The notes beneath the pieces are model-generated. The model searched no databases. It was not told the origin of the DNA and saw only the letters and a list, made by a program, of their open reading frames with translations. The translations under genes and the position numbers were made by a program. DNA of 64,000 nucleotides from Psococerastis gibbosa (taxonomy: Eukaryota > Arthropoda > Insecta > Psocodea > Psocidae): the NCBI GenBank assembly GCA_963971405.1, contig OZ020485.1:10292001-10356000 (forward strand), read 5' to 3'. Below, piece by piece: positions 21,227-33,789 of the stretch. The stretch's first letter is position 1. Each line of letters begins with the position of its first letter.

Positions 21227-21628
21227 GGCGTGGTTTCCACCGACCTCTCATTGCAGAATGCACATACGTTGACGTGATAGTAGATATCATTAATAAAGGC
21301 GAGGTTTCCACCGACCTCTCATTGCAGAATGCAAATGGCATTGACGGAAATTTTTGTTTTACTCTATGCCATAGTTAAAATTGATCAATGATTATAGAGT
21401 AAAATCACAAACAAACTAAAATTAAAAAAATGGCGTCATGAGATATGTTAAGTGCAAACATTTTAATAGATTTCTATAAAAAGAAAAATTTTAATTTCCG
21501 TCAATGTCATTTGCATCCTGCAATGAGAGGTCGGTCGAAACCCCGCCTAAGTCTTGAATGCCTGCTACCACGTCAACGACCAACGTATGTGCATTCTGCA
21601 ATGAGAGGTCGGTGGAAACCCCACCTTA
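21227..21628. mobile_element. MITE with GGCG-GGTTTCCACC ends, outer of two
   Basis: Left end GGCGTGGTTTCCACCGACCT, then CATTGCAGAATGCACATACG; right end carries the inverse, finishing GGTGGAAACCCCACCTTA. Interrupted by a closely related element at 21297-21547. Confidence 0.7.
21297..21547. mobile_element. Nested MITE of the same terminal family
   Basis: AGGCGAGGTTTCCACCGACC on the left, GGTCGAAACCCCGCCT on the right, flanked by TAA on both sides (21294-21296, 21548-21550). Core ACTCTATGCCATAGTTAAAA and AAAATGGCGTCATGAGATAT is shared with 14836-15305 and 59485-59741. Confidence 0.7.
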
Positions 21629-21678
21629 TAGAGGTAGATATTATTCAAAACATGATGCACGACGACATTAGAGGGCGG

Positions 21679-21718
21679 TGCATGATAAGCAGGACAGTGC
21701 ATGATAAGCAGGACAGTG
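21679..21718. repeat. Two-unit tandem repeat of about 20 bases
   Basis: GTGCATGATAAGCAGGACA occurs twice back to back. Confidence 0.7.
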
Positions 21719-23416
21719 CTTGAGTTGTTGACAACCGCTGACAGTCCTCGATGGCCCCTAATTCTGCCCATTACCTTTCCACTTTGAAGTACAAAACCAC
21801 ACAAATTAATGTCCGAATATTCGCGTAATTAGCTACATGTTACAGTTGCTTTTAACGGTACTCATTAGCTACTGCATCCTCATTTGTACAACATGAAGCT
21901 AATAGATTTGTGAGGCTTGTGGTTGTGTTGAGTGAAGTGGTTTCGGTTAATATCAAAGTAAAAACGATGGTATAATTATAATTAACGTAAACTGTTAATT
22001 ATTATTTTGGTGGATAGCGGGGCATACAGGAAGGACTAACATTGAAATTGCGGTTAATGTAATTATGTAGGTAAATAATTATTTCTCGTTTAATTATGGA
22101 CAAGCATTACCGCAGCTTTTTGCTCCTCTTCTAAGGGTTTACATTGGAGACTCGGCTTTTCCCCAAGCTGACTAACTCTAATAATAATCTACTATACTTG
22201 ACATTTGTAACAAATAATGTAATACGTGGGAATAAAACACTACAACAGATTAAACATAAATTTAAAAGCAATCGAAAACATGACAGTATTCAAAAAACAA
22301 TTAAAAATATGGGTAAAACAAGAAATAGATGCATAAGATAGACAAAAAAATAAATAACACACAGAATATCTCCAACCTTTTACACACACAATACTAACAT
22401 ATTACTAATTACTAATACACTAACATGAGGAGACGGAGGAGTACGAGCGGATCGACCACGGCCTATTAGCTCGCATCCCTTTGTCTCCTCACCAGACTCC
22501 GGCCAGGGAAGCCTACGTGATTATACTAATATACTAACACAACAACAAAACTAGCATAATTCAACTTTGGTTTCCATACAGTTATTTGTAGTTATTTAGT
22601 TATTTGTATAAAAGCCTAAACCGCACACGGACTAGTCCTGCGGTAAGTCACCCCTATAATTGTAAAAAAAAACTTGTAAAAATATACAGCTTTTTGATTT
22701 GATTTGATTTTTGAAATAAATGTAAAAGATGTTAGATAAGGTAGCTAATTGGTTAACATTAATAATACAATATGCTTTTTGCATGAAAAATTGTAAATAA
22801 TTAAACAACAACAAGTACCAAAACGCCGGAAGCCGGCACTCATGGGCGACCTTGAAATGACGTAACATTGACATCAAAGCAACTGCTAGTAATTCCCCGA
22901 CTGACGGATGTCCTCACCGCCCCACAAATGAGGTCATATTTAGGAGTCACGTGGCTCTCAGTTTTTCTCAATTTCGGAAAAAAGTTTTTCCCGAATGAAA
23001 ACATTTTAATTTAGTTCCATGACGGAAGGGTTACAGTCGATATCAGTGGTAATGAAAACAAAAGTCGATAGCGCACTTGGTGAAATTCCCTCCGTATTTT
23101 TAACCGCGATTTATTCAACTGTACAGCAGAAATTCTCTCCATACCTCATTATCGGGATCAATGATTTAGAAACGAATCGGTATCAGAGGAAAATCGAGGC
23201 CATATTTTCCCAGGAGGCGAACTAGAATCCCTAAACGCTGCTGTATGTAATCACTGCCTCTATTTCTACTTTTATATATTTTTATGCCCACGACTTATCA
23301 GGTAAGATATATTTTGCTCTTCCACCTGATTGGTTTTTCTGACCTGTAAAATGCCCACTATGCATTACTAAAAGAGAAGAGTTGTGAAGTTATCTTTGAA
23401 CTCCGATAAATGTAGG
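21719..23416. other. No gene recognised
   Basis: No repeat family or protein motif recognised. The 68-codon open stretch at 23019-23225 is unassigned. Confidence 0.3.
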
Positions 23417-23544
23417 CTAAGGCGGCTATTCCACTTGTCAATTTTTCTTCAATAATTGATGAGATTGTTTCTTTACTCTACCGTCATCTCACCAATTATT
23501 GATGCTTAATGACGGAATATTGACAAGTGGAATAGCCGCCTAAC
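23417..23544. mobile_element. MITE with TAAGGCGG ends, short form
   Basis: CTAAGGCGGCTATTCCACTT faces AAGTGGAATAGCCGCCTAA; CAATAATTGATGAGAT faces ATCTCACCAATTATTG inside. About 128 bp, almost all hairpin. Confidence 0.65.
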
Positions 23545-24022
23545 GCGAGAGTACCTACTAGAAATATACGTCTACCTGCACCATGATTTATTTTATAAAT
23601 TATCTTCCGGGTGTAACAGCAGTCTTTGCATCAAAGAAAAAGACTAAATTGTAAAATGACCAACTAAATGAAATAACCAACAAATAAAAAGGATAATAAT
23701 GAAATTTGTAACAGGTGCTAACTGCTGATTATTGTTGAGTAAGCCATACGTATACGAGATGGTACATTTTTTAACGCGGCTTTATTAGTATACTAACATG
23801 ACAAAATAGTTGAATGCCGTCTGCATTTGAGGGGGTTAGTTCTAATGCCGAATTCAATTTGTTTACATAATTTACCGGGTAAGTTATTACTTTACGTTGC
23901 GTTCGTTGGCATTGGCCTAATGTACTGTATACTTTATGTAATTTTCATAATGTATACATGTATATTACTTTTCATGTACCCTTTATATATTGTACTTTAC
24001 TCCCTTCTATAATATTGTTTCG

Positions 24023-24170
24023 ACTTCGATAGCACGGCGGTAGCTTGCTTGTACTTGTGCGAGTCTCTACACACTCAACACGGGTCTTAACCTGCAGAGG
24101 CGACTGAAGAGGTCAATCGGATACATTCAATTTAATAGTGTGCATTTGACTAATGTTTTTTCTTAAAAAA
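24023..24170 (+). mobile_element. tRNA-like SINE, type A
   Basis: ACTTCGATAGCACGGCGGTA, GCTTGCTTGTACTTGTGCGA, ACTCAACACGGGTCTTAACC, GCGACTGAAGAGGTCAATCG and a poly-A-like end. The central part between the two boxes (about 20 bases present in other copies) is deleted. Confidence 0.7.
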
Positions 24171-24192
24171 TATGCAGATATATACAGTATAT

Positions 24193-24443
24193 ATGAGGAG
24201 GCTGTTTACAAACACGGCCAACTCCAAATTGTAGAATTTTTCAAGAGAGCGGATTTTCTGTTGAAAATTGCATTAAGTTTATAGTTAACCCTAGACTTCT
24301 CAGAGCTTCTGTGCGCAATCTGGCTGCTTTTGTCACTTTATTTTACAACGTGCAGATGGACATTAAAATTTTCTGCAAGGTCGGATCAAACCCCCATTTT
24401 CGGAAAAAATGGAGTTGGCCACGTTTGTAACCAAGCTCCTCAT
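24193..24443. mobile_element. MITE with GAGGAG ends
   Basis: ATATATGAGGAGGCTGTTTA, then CGGCCAACTCCA, faces the inverse ending GCTCCTCATATAT. Arms of about 38 bases with few mismatches; interior about 180 bp without ORF. A TA target site would fit. Confidence 0.6.
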
Positions 24444-25204
24444 ATATTTATTTTTATTCGTCCAAATTTTGTGGGGCGTTCTTTTAACATAGGCCTACCG
24501 ACTACACTAAAATTCATGAGATATTGTATAGTTCACGAAAGAGTAATGAGTAGGCAGTGCTGTGTAGTGCAGTAGCTGGCAGTGCAGCAGTTATATGCAG
24601 TTATAAATTATTTGCTTTAAAGTTGACACAAGAATAAAATACAAAAAAGTAGCATGACAACGGCAGAGAGGAGTCAAAATAATTCATTAAAATGTAACGG
24701 CCACTAAGCGCACGCGAAACGTCTCAGAGACATACTTAAAAATTATAAGCTTGGTAGGCTTTCATCTTCATACACATTGCGAAAGAGAAAAGAAATAATA
24801 AAAAATAATGAACATAGAAACTTCTGCATGAAATCCCCCCCTATCACCTACACACATTCAATAAATATGGGACCAAGAAAAATTAATTCGAAAGTGCAAT
24901 ACCTAAATTCAGATTCAAATGGTACAAATCAACATAAAAATTCCAAATACTTTTCGATCGAATAAATTGGGTTGAATAAATAATCGAGCGTCTAATTGGG
25001 TATGTACTTCATAAACCTAAAATAGAGGGCTTCACACTTACCAGTATATAAAAAGACTAAAACAAATGATGGCATCCACACAGAATTTTTTAGATATTTA
25101 AAACACATAAATTTATCCTCTAATACGAATACCTTGGCAAGCCTATGTTACCAATGAGTAGTTTCTAACCAGAATAAGTGAAAAATACTTTGGTTGCATC
25201 CACA
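24444..25204. other. No gene recognised
   Basis: AT-rich, nothing recognised. Confidence 0.3.
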
Positions 25205-25430
25205 TGTACAAGAAGAGCTCGCTGGATCGAACATTTGCTATGACACGAGAACTTCGTCATTGAAGGAACCATAGGAGGCATCAACCAACCTAGGCGCCCG
25301 AGAAAAGAGTATATACAGCAAGTGATGGAGGACGTAGGGGCCAATACATACGTGGAGACGTGGAGCCAGGATCGAGGGGAATTGAGTTGCTGCCAACCAG
25401 CAAGCCAGCTGTTACTTAGAAGAAAAAATT
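25205..25430 (+). mobile_element. LINE 3' fragment, family L-A (decayed)
   Basis: From 25210 the frame reads R-R-A-R-W-I-E-H-L-L, stop, H-E-N-F-V-I-E-G-T-I-G-G, then R-R-P-R-K-E-Y-I-Q-Q-V-M-E-D and finally C-C-Q-P-A-S. Same order as 140-500 and 505-770, with a stop in the middle. Ends in TTAGAAGAAAAAATTAATC. Confidence 0.65.
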
Positions 25431-28421
25431 AATCCTCTATTTTATATATATTTCTTCCTTGATGCTTTCATTGCCATGGTCAGTAGTTAGGTTCTTTCAT
25501 CTTTCCGACAAAAAAAAACCCATAAAATGGGGCACTAATTTTCTGCTAAGCTGATTGGCAGGGATGTTATGTATAGTATATGATGCTAAAGGTGGGAAAT
25601 ATGACGAGAGTTGCCATCCATTAAATAAACATGGCCATTAATTTTGAACGGTCACTCGCCATTACAGCGGTCCCCCCTTTCCTCCTACCCCAGCTGCACA
25701 CAAAACTGATATTAACGCTCAGGAATCATAATTGAGGATACCTTTCTGAGATATGACAGACTCGACGGTTTGTAAAGTAAAGTAAATCTTTATTACATAA
25801 AAAGTTTACAAATTTCGTATAAGTGGTTCTGAGGGGCACCGTTACGATTTTCCCGTGATGGGCCCCTCAAACTAAGACTAATTACTAATATATAAAATAG
25901 CTTATTATGTATACAGGAGGCCCGGATGGACAATTAATAATATGGATTTAATTCCCCTGACACTGCACACTCAAATGTCGGTCTAATATTCGAACCAACA
26001 GTCGATGAAAAATTGGTAAAGGTAATAAGAAAAAAAAATCAGAATTAATCGAATATTCTAGTGAATGTAAGACGGCTTTAATTAATTCCTTCAACCAACC
26101 AAAAGATACCTATTGCATTAAAAAATAATAAATAAATAAATACATATTTCTGTTAAATTATGCAACAACTCCAACAAGTAATCAACAAGAAAGAATAACG
26201 TAAAATTTTCAAATAGAGAACCGCAATGTAAGGCACGTGCGCCGTTCAAAAGTTGGTTTCTTATTGACGTATAGACATATAGCAGCCGAACAAATAATAA
26301 ATAAATTATTTATGAAAACGAAATTTTCATAATGTTAGTACGAGTGATAGGCAAAACAGAAGAAGAAATAACATTATCCCGAACCAAAAAGAAAATTTTT
26401 AGCTCCTCCAAATATAGCATAAAAAAATGACTATGCAAGCATGTAATCCCTGTAGCACAAAGATTTCCCGCAGAAAACCAATTTGAGACCAATGGAAATC
26501 AAAATTTATGAAGGGCACCTGTTGAGGCGAAGAATGTTCAACCGAGATACAATTTTGATTGAAGTTTCTGATGTGAAAAAAATTGCAAAAAGCGAAAAAC
26601 TCTATTGGACTTTGGACTGTTATTGGGCTGGTCTCGTCTGTTAAAGGAACAGTCTTGTATATCTCAGGGCAAAAATCTTGAGCGTAAAATTGAGAAGCGG
26701 AGGGATTTTGTGAATCCTCAGAGGTCTTCCATAAAAACGTATTGATTACCGATAGAAAGATGAAAGTCGGGCATATCGTACTACCCTGGGACAAGAATTC
26801 AAGGAACGATACTTTCTAGAAGGCAATGGCAGCAAGAGTATAACTAAAACATATTTTCTGCAGATCTTAATATTTAATTTTTGTATATTGTACACAATAT
26901 TTGCTCAGAATTTCTTTGATTATTCGAAACTACTATTTCACTAACACTTGAGATTTTAGTAAGTTCTAACACCGTTCTTAAAGTTGAGTATCTTATAGTA
27001 GCCTTACTGTTACAAACCACAATAATCTCTAATTGAAAAAAACGTTCATACTTAACTTTTAGCCTGAGCGCTTTGACTTAAATGCCCAAATGTCTTTGTT
27101 GCGTCTACAGCATCTTACCGTTTTGGCTTATCTCCATCTATAATTAACTTTTCTAACTTCATCCGTCTATCTGTAGAGGAATACTTCTGGCTATCCTCAT
27201 ATACAGGTCATACTTCACACACGGCCAAGCCAGGGGCAAAAAGTATTTATTATAAGAATTAGTATTTGGTAATAAAATAAAATAAAATATTATATTGTGT
27301 ACTCAACTAAGAGTAAAGTGGTACTCCCAGTCTATGGGGAGCCCCTAGCAATGAGCTGATATGAAAAACCACGGACTTGCTTGAGTCCAAAGATATAAAA
27401 TTGCATAGATGGCATCTAACCGTAAGCTATGTTAGGCAAATTGCGGTGAAAAGTAAGGGAAATTGCGTGGAAATGGCAAAGGTTGCCAAAGAAATGAGTT
27501 TTTTGGGTTCCAACATGAAAAAAAAAATTGCGGTAAATGAAGAAAAAATGTACAATCCTACATCAGGTAGACTTGCCAACAGAACCGGCGTGGTAAGTTT
27601 CTGTGGACTTGAGTAGCAATCAAACAAGCTTTATTGTGACTGTGATTATGATGACAACCTCCAAGGATCATCTGTCACAACTTTTCGCCGCTTTATTATT
27701 TACGCCGCGGATGCTCATCTTACCCACCTGCTTGATTCCAGAGGTATTATGTTCGTCTACTACCCGGGTGAAGGTGAGTGCAAGGGAAAAAAAAATTGGC
27801 TGGAAACTGTGAACCGTAACCGGAAGAGCTTTCTAATATTTCTCTTTCTCCAAATTTTGAATAAACATAGTCCCCACAGTCCTCTCTTATGTCAGATAAC
27901 TTCGAATAATACGAACAACTCAATGATATGCCTATCAGTCTCAGCAATTCTGTAGTCTCAAACGCAAAGTGAGTCAAAACCCGAAAAAAATACACCTATG
28001 ACGACAAAAATTTTCTTTTAAATACAATAGGAGATAATGTGGAAGGTGGTCTTGTATTTCGTGTAGGACTGCCTCCCTGGCTTGTGCCATGTTTTACACT
28101 AACTTTAATTAATATCTTTTGTTTCGTACTTTCATTCAATAAGTCATTTCTTAATTTACTAAACAATTAATATCTGATGTCTTTCACTTAAAAGTAAATA
28201 ATTGAGCCCCACAGTGGAAACAATGTACGCACAGTGCACGAGTTATGAATTGAATTCAGCAAAGTTTAGAAACTTTCGCGAGAGATTTGCTTCAGCACAT
28301 GTTCCTTGGGATATTGCAGAATATGCAAACAACGAATATATTTTCCCTCTACAATACACTTAAAGAAGTTGGAGATGACAATAAATAATTAACCATGAAA
28401 TGAATTCGTATCGTTATTATG
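25431..28421. other. No gene recognised in 3 kb
   Basis: Longest open stretch is 131 codons on the minus strand (26794-26399) and has no motif I know. A short fragment at 25515-25545 (GGGGCACTAATTTTCTGCTA) resembles the right end of the element at 60529-60903. AATAAATA repeats near 26127-26150. Confidence 0.3.
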
Positions 28422-28643
28422 TCAGGACATGTAAAGTAGTGGTACAGACTCCGACTTCCACCCGAATGGTTGTTGGTTCGAGTCCCACACTTGCTACTAT
28501 TTTTGGCCATGCTTCGGAGGGCATGTAAAGCAGGCGGCCCCGGGCTTTCCTAGTTGATTGTAAGAGAGGGCTTATAGCCCTAACTTCGCTAGGTTGGTTT
28601 AGTAATAGAATCAAAAAAGTCCATATTTTATTTATTTATTATT
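28422..28643 (+). mobile_element. tRNA-like SINE, type B
   Basis: Best plus-strand copy: GGACATGTAAAGTAGTGGTA, GGTTCGAGTCCCACACTTGC (perfect B box), CATGCTTCGGAGGGCATGTA, AGAGAGGGCTTATAGCCCTA, CTTCGCTAGGTTGGTTTAGT and a TTTATTTATT tail. Confidence 0.8.
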
Positions 28644-29494
28644 AACACAGAAAATTAATAATTTCCTACTGCCCCTAAAAACGCATATAATACTGTAGCA
28701 TAAAACATGTGAGTATAATGCATATTATTGTAGTACTAGTATTACAGAATTAGCAAAACGGGACAGCGCAACGTTTAAGCCAACGCTGCAGTTAATGATT
28801 ATAAAAAGTTATATTTATAGTTATTAATTACAAAATACAACATTCTTTAAAAAATGAACGAATTTTCCTTGAAAAGTAGTGGTTCAAAGAGAATTGAATT
28901 TCAAATTGTTTCTCATACGCTATGGTCTAAAATGAACACATGAGGCAGTGGTAATATGATTTTAAAATAATAAAAAATAAATAAAAAATAGTATGAAGCT
29001 AAATGCTTTATTAAATCTTGTTTGGTAGGTACGTCTATTTTTTTTTAAATTGTTAAGTTTGATAAATTTCTAGGCCTAGAGAAATTAATGTTTTCTACTC
29101 CTGTAAAGTAGTAAAAGGCAAGAAACAATCATGATAAATATGGCTACTCGAAAAAGGCTTATACTCGTGCAATAATTCTCGCGGTTTTTGCAAAAAGCAG
29201 ACGTGGTACAAGTCGTTTATCACGGGAGCGAGCGCCAGGTGAGCTCTTTATCATTGTCACCAAGGGCTTCTTTTACTAATATTTTTGCTTAATCCTCAAC
29301 TTTCCCCCAGTCTGAATGACCCCTAAAGGATATAACGGTTGAATGTGCACTTTGGTCAGAAATAAATAATGATTGTTCGTTCTAACACGAAACCAAACCT
29401 GGTGGCATTACTGTCATAAAGACCATTTATACACCATACTAATGACGTCGGATCAAATCTAAACTAGTGGCACTAAAACTATAACGGTTCGGAA
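28644..29494. other. No gene recognised
   Basis: AT-rich, nothing recognised. Confidence 0.3.
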
Positions 29495-30120
29495 GCCACC
29501 CACACACTACATGGTTATCTTAGCGGGTGTAAAAGCAAGCATGCCAATAATGCTCTTGAATTGGTTTAAAAAGCACTTAAAGAAATAAAACACAAATTTT
29601 TCCTTGGATTTGTAATGTCAGAACATGATGAAATCCCATGATGAAATAAAAAACACGCTTTTTACGTTAATTTTCGAGCTTTTACAATTCCCACACAATA
29701 TAGGGATCTCAGCGGGCATAAAAGCAAGTACAAGCATGGAAATAATGCTCTTGCATTGGTTTAAAAAGTACTAGAAGAAATAAAGCACAAAGGTGCCCAC
29801 TATGTACACAAATAGTTCCCTGCACTTGTAAAGTCAGAACATGATGAAATCCCATGTTGAATTAAATATCAGGCCTTTTCGTTAATTTTCGAGTTTAGGC
29901 CTATACAATTCCCACACACTATATATAGTTATCTCAGTGGGGGTAAAAGCAAGTACAAGCATGGAAATGACGCTCTTGCATTGGTTAAAAAAGCACTAAA
30001 AGAAATAAAACACAAAGGTGACTACTATGTACACAAATAGTTCAATAGTTAGAACATGATGAAATATCATACTCAAATAACAACAGGCCGTTCACTTTAA
30101 TTTTCGAGCCTTTACAATCG
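29495..30120. repeat. Three-unit tandem repeat, unit about 190-220 bp
   Basis: Units start at about 29499, 29690 and 29911 with CCCACACAMTATA-like bases, then GGGTGTAAAAGCAAGCATG, AATGCTCTTG, TTGGTTTAAAAAGC, GAAATAAAACACAAA, AGAACATGATGAAAT and GTTAATTTTCGAGC. The first unit lacks the TACTATGTACACAAATAGTT block present in units 2 and 3. No ORF. Confidence 0.75.
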
Positions 30121-30973
30121 AAAACTGGTACAATATGGATATATGCAACCCTCGTTATATGATGATATTCATAACAGGTTCAAAGAAATTTGAACCAAAA
30201 GCACGGTGTCCGGAAGTTAGGAGTTGGCTAACTTTGCTGATCCCATTATTCACGTCCCTTGTTGACACTAACTTTGTTTGTCTCAAGAAAAACTATTTCA
30301 ACGAAACTCGTTTCACTGATTCCAGTTTTCCAGTTATCAAACGAGCTCTGGAAAATTTGCCTGCTTCTGTATAATCCGCAAAACTTGTTTCCTTTAGAAG
30401 GTGCTTTGGAAGTATTCCCAATGGAATTAATATTGGTTGTAAGTTGAAAATTTAACTTAATTTCACGAGGTGTGAGGAAATTACAAACATTCAGCTCTTA
30501 TGCAGTAATATTTCACAAAAGCTTTTTGTTATTTTCAGTTTCCATATAAACTTACTAGAACAAATTAAATTCGGAAGAGCAGACACCATTGGTAGGTACC
30601 CTATTTGCAATTGCTTTGATTAGAACGCGTTCTAAGAAATTCAGTTCATTCTACGTTGGAAGAGAAATCTATGAAGGTATGCCTTTTAATTTCCAATCAA
30701 ATAGAGACAATGGCCCTGATTACACACTCTAATACTTTTCACCACTGTCGGCCTTACTTCGCTTATCTTAGCTACCTATACTTAGCGTTAGGCGTAATCT
30801 ATTCTATTTTATAATTTTGTAATATACATCATTGAACCTGAATTTTCCTAGAAATCAAGTACATAGATGGCACATCAAGCGTGATCAGTTTAAGTACTTA
30901 ATACAAACGACATGTCCCCATAGGAACTGATAAACCATAATGGAGGCAGATATTGGATATTGTATTCTAAAGT
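30121..30973. other. No gene recognised
   Basis: Open stretch of 79 codons at 30135-30374, no motif. Nothing else. Confidence 0.3.
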
Positions 30974-31153
30974 CATGGCCGTGCCCAGGGGGTGGTCCAT
31001 GGGGTCCGGACCCCCCCCCCCCCGAAATAAATTTTTGAATGTAAATCTGTATAGTTTTAAGAATTTATCCATTAATTCATTAATAAATTACATTTAAAAA
31101 AAAATTGGACTCCCCCCCCCCCCTCGAAATCAAAACCTGGGCACGGCCTTGCG
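30974..31153. mobile_element. MITE of the GCCCAGG family, complete
   Basis: CATGGCCGTGCCCAGGGGGT on the left, CCTGGGCACGGCCTTG on the right. Flanks TCTAAAGT and GCTAAAGT fit an 8-bp duplication with one mismatch, pointing to hAT. Inside: GGGTCCGGACCCCCC and a second C run near 31111-31122. Related copies at 17736 and 56885. Confidence 0.65.
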
Positions 31154-31517
31154 GCTAAAGTTATATGCACTTGTGCATCAAGAAGTAGGTACACTTCATA
31201 AGATACATACAGTAGATGTCAACTGAAATTTCCCTAGGAAAGCTGCAAAGTTAAGTGATGGCAACGCTGAAGAGAGCTTGTTAGCATTTTTATGATATGG
31301 ACTGTATAATACCTGGGACAGGCAGCTTTGAAATTTGCATAAGAAGATGGTAAATTAAAAGGTGAAATGGCGACAGAACCCATTACTCTTAACAGGGAAA
31401 TACACGTCTCCATTCAGATTATACCATAGCGCTTGAACGCCTAGAGAGAATCATTTCGCCGCTAGCATACCATTAGTCAAGGGATACCATAGGCACAGTT
31501 ATACAAAGCCTAGAGTC
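31154..31517. other. No gene recognised
   Basis: Nothing recognised. Confidence 0.3.
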
Positions 31518-31999
31518 TAGCGTTTCCCAAGCCTTTTCAGCGGCGGCCCAAATTTCCTATTGGAAAACAATAATATATTTGAGCTAATGTATTGATATAT
31601 GAACCTCCTTCCACTACAGTTCACAATCATTATTTTTGATTTAAATTGTTCTTTTAATGGTGGAACCCGGTTTTTTTCCGTTCAATCATCTTGAAAGACG
31701 GCACTAAACATCGCAAATAAATGCTAGACGAGTAAATTAATGAAAAACTGCAAGCTTATATTAGGCAACCGTTTTCCTTGAGTATAAATAGCAGTAAGAC
31801 TCTATCCGCTCAGAAGAGCCCGTTCAACCTATACATTGCATAATCTATGGTGTTTTTCTACTATATACACGGAGTATTAAGAAAAGCATTGTCATTCCGA
31901 AATTTTAATTAATGTATTAATTATTTCTGGAGCTCACCGCTACCTGGCAGGCCTTAGCGGTCCAACTTTGGGCCGCAGGCCATAGTTTGGGAAGCGCTG
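31518..31999. mobile_element. hAT-like element remnant
   Basis: TAGCGTTTCCCAAGCC at the left and GTTTGGGAAGCGCTG at the right are imperfect inverted ends of the CAGNG-TTCCCAA type. GCGGCCCAAATTTCC faces CAACTTTGGGCCGCAGG just inside. No clean duplication. Palindromic CTCTAGACTCTAGGGTCTAG lies next to it, and a second end-like block (GTTTGGGGAACGCTG) lies at 32066-32080. Confidence 0.5.
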
Positions 32000-32212
32000 C
32001 TCTAGACTCTAGGGTCTAGAGGCTAGAGCAGGCCTTGCCCTCGGAGTGGCCATCGAGGAAAAACGTTTGGGGAACGCTGCTCTAGACCCTAGGGCCTAGG
32101 CAATTGGAAGTGTGCACTGCTCAAGCAAATGACTGCTTTGAAATGATTGGAGAAAGATTGCAATTTAAAGAAGGCTCAGGCATGGCATGGCATCTTACTT
32201 AAGTTATTATGG

Positions 32213-32390
32213 CCTTCGATGGCATAGTGGTAGCTTGTTCGTACTTGTGTGAGTGTCTACACACCATGGAATCGGAAACGTGTCGTAACTCAACACAGGT
32301 ATTGCCTATAAAGAGGCGGCTGAAGAAGTTATTTGGATACATTCATTGAATTGTTTGTATGCGAATAATCTTTTTTAAATTGAAAAAAAT
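32213..32390 (+). mobile_element. tRNA-like SINE, type A, full
   Basis: CTTCGATGGCATAGTGGTAG (A box), TTGTACTTGTGTGAGTGTCT, CACACCATGGAATCGGAAAC, GTCGTAACTCAACACAGG, GGCTGAAGAAGTTATTTGGA, TACATTCATTGAATTG and an AAATTGAAAAAAA end. Confidence 0.75.
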
Positions 32391-32859
32391 CAGGTATACA
32401 ATTTGCCTCTGTCAGATACAACAACAAAAAATGCGTCTTATCGTTCATTTTAGATTCTGATATTGGTTACTATTTGGTTGATAAATGCGTTTTGGGTGTG
32501 ATTTGGAACGAAATTAAAAGCTCAGGCACAGGTACGTATTTTTTTTCCCCGAACCAAGAAACTTCCCCACTTTCAGAACGATAAAAAAGTTCAGGTACCT
32601 CGACCATTTCAGGATCAGGCACAATGTTAATAGTCCTATCAGAAGCTAATTTCTCAGATTTTTTACAGTTCCTGACTAAAAACAAAACATATTCACCGAA
32701 TCTGGGGCACCCTTGATATACCAAAATTTATTGTTTGATATTTTTTCTAATTATTTTAAGTGCAATTGCAAGCTTAGGTTTGCTTATACTCCTGTAATAC
32801 CCTTAAATAACACTTTATGCTAATTATTAAGTCAAATAATTAAGACTTAAGGCTACTTT
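32391..32859. other. No gene recognised
   Basis: Minus-strand open stretch of 84 codons at 32470-32724 without motif. Confidence 0.3.
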
Positions 32860-32975
32860 CAGCATTTCTGCTTTAAGCAACTCTGTCAGCCAAGCGGGGG
32901 AATGAGTCAGTTTCTTAACTAGACTCATCCTAAGGGCAGACTCCTGTACCTCAACGAGAAGGGGAGTTCTATATA
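32860..32975 (-). mobile_element. 3' end fragment of the 5S-type SINE or its LINE
   Basis: Minus strand: GGTACAGGAGTCTGCCCTTA, then AACTGACTCATTCCCCCGCT, GGCTGACAGAGTTGCTTAAA and GCAGAAATGCTGAAAG. Equivalent to the last ~110 bases of the copies at 19148, 47648, 49552 and 54675. Too short to say whether it came from the SINE or the LINE. Confidence 0.6.
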
Positions 32976-33789
32976 ATACGAAATACATACAGTACAAGGG
33001 TAATTCACCTCGAACTTTTTTAAAAGTCTAGACATTCTATAGCAATGCCGCTGGTGAAATGCACGATTGGGAGCCCAATGTTGCAGAACTTCCCAATATC
33101 GCGAGGATCAGTCATTGAGTCGTACCTGACATCCTGATTTTCAGTTACAACTGTTCTTTTATTTGCTGACACTCTCCTGAAGAAGATTGATAGTCTGAGC
33201 CCCCGATTTGCGGGAAAGTTACGTGCTCGCGAAGATTTCATTGGCGGATAAATACGCTGTCGTTCTTGTATCTATTTATTATAACATTTGTCTTGGAAGG
33301 AAACTGACGACTGCTTACATTTTATTTGAAACTGAAAGCACATCAATCTCCTTAAGATGACGTAGAACGTAGATATTGGTCACTACTCGATTAATGGGTT
33401 GCTACTATTTATTTAACTTTAAAAAGATGTTGTCTATGGAAGTGCTTATGTAGTAGAGTACTTCATGCATAATATCATAGGGTGTTTCTAATTTTTGGAG
33501 TTTCAATTATTTAATAAAAATAACGGAGGACTAAAATTTAATGCATTGTATAAAATTCATGAGAAATGGCAGTACCAAAAAGTAAAAATAACCTGTGTAT
33601 GAAGTAATCCACTACACAACATCTACAGACCAAATACTTGTAGGCTATAGTTTGCGTAGTAAATTAAGTAAAATAAAGTAACCGACTGATTTTTTTTCGT
33701 GATCGAGTGGTGACCAATTTAAATGCTCTCTTAAAGAATGCCCCAAACTAAAAAAAAACGGGTCGGGCCCATGAGAAGATTCGCTTTGT
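32976..33789. other. No gene recognised
   Basis: The minus-strand stretch 33241-33020 (73 codons) is open and rich in charged residues (R-R-V-S-A-N-K-R, D-P-R-D-I-G-K-F-C-N-I) but I cannot assign it. The rest is AT-rich. Confidence 0.3.

Noticed and set aside
26399-26794. 131-codon minus-strand open frame
   Set aside because: No recognisable domain, no signal peptide, no splice context that I can support; consistent with chance in this length of DNA.
28422-28500. Functional tRNA gene
   Set aside because: A and B boxes are present but the acceptor arms do not pair and the sequence continues into a repeated SINE body.
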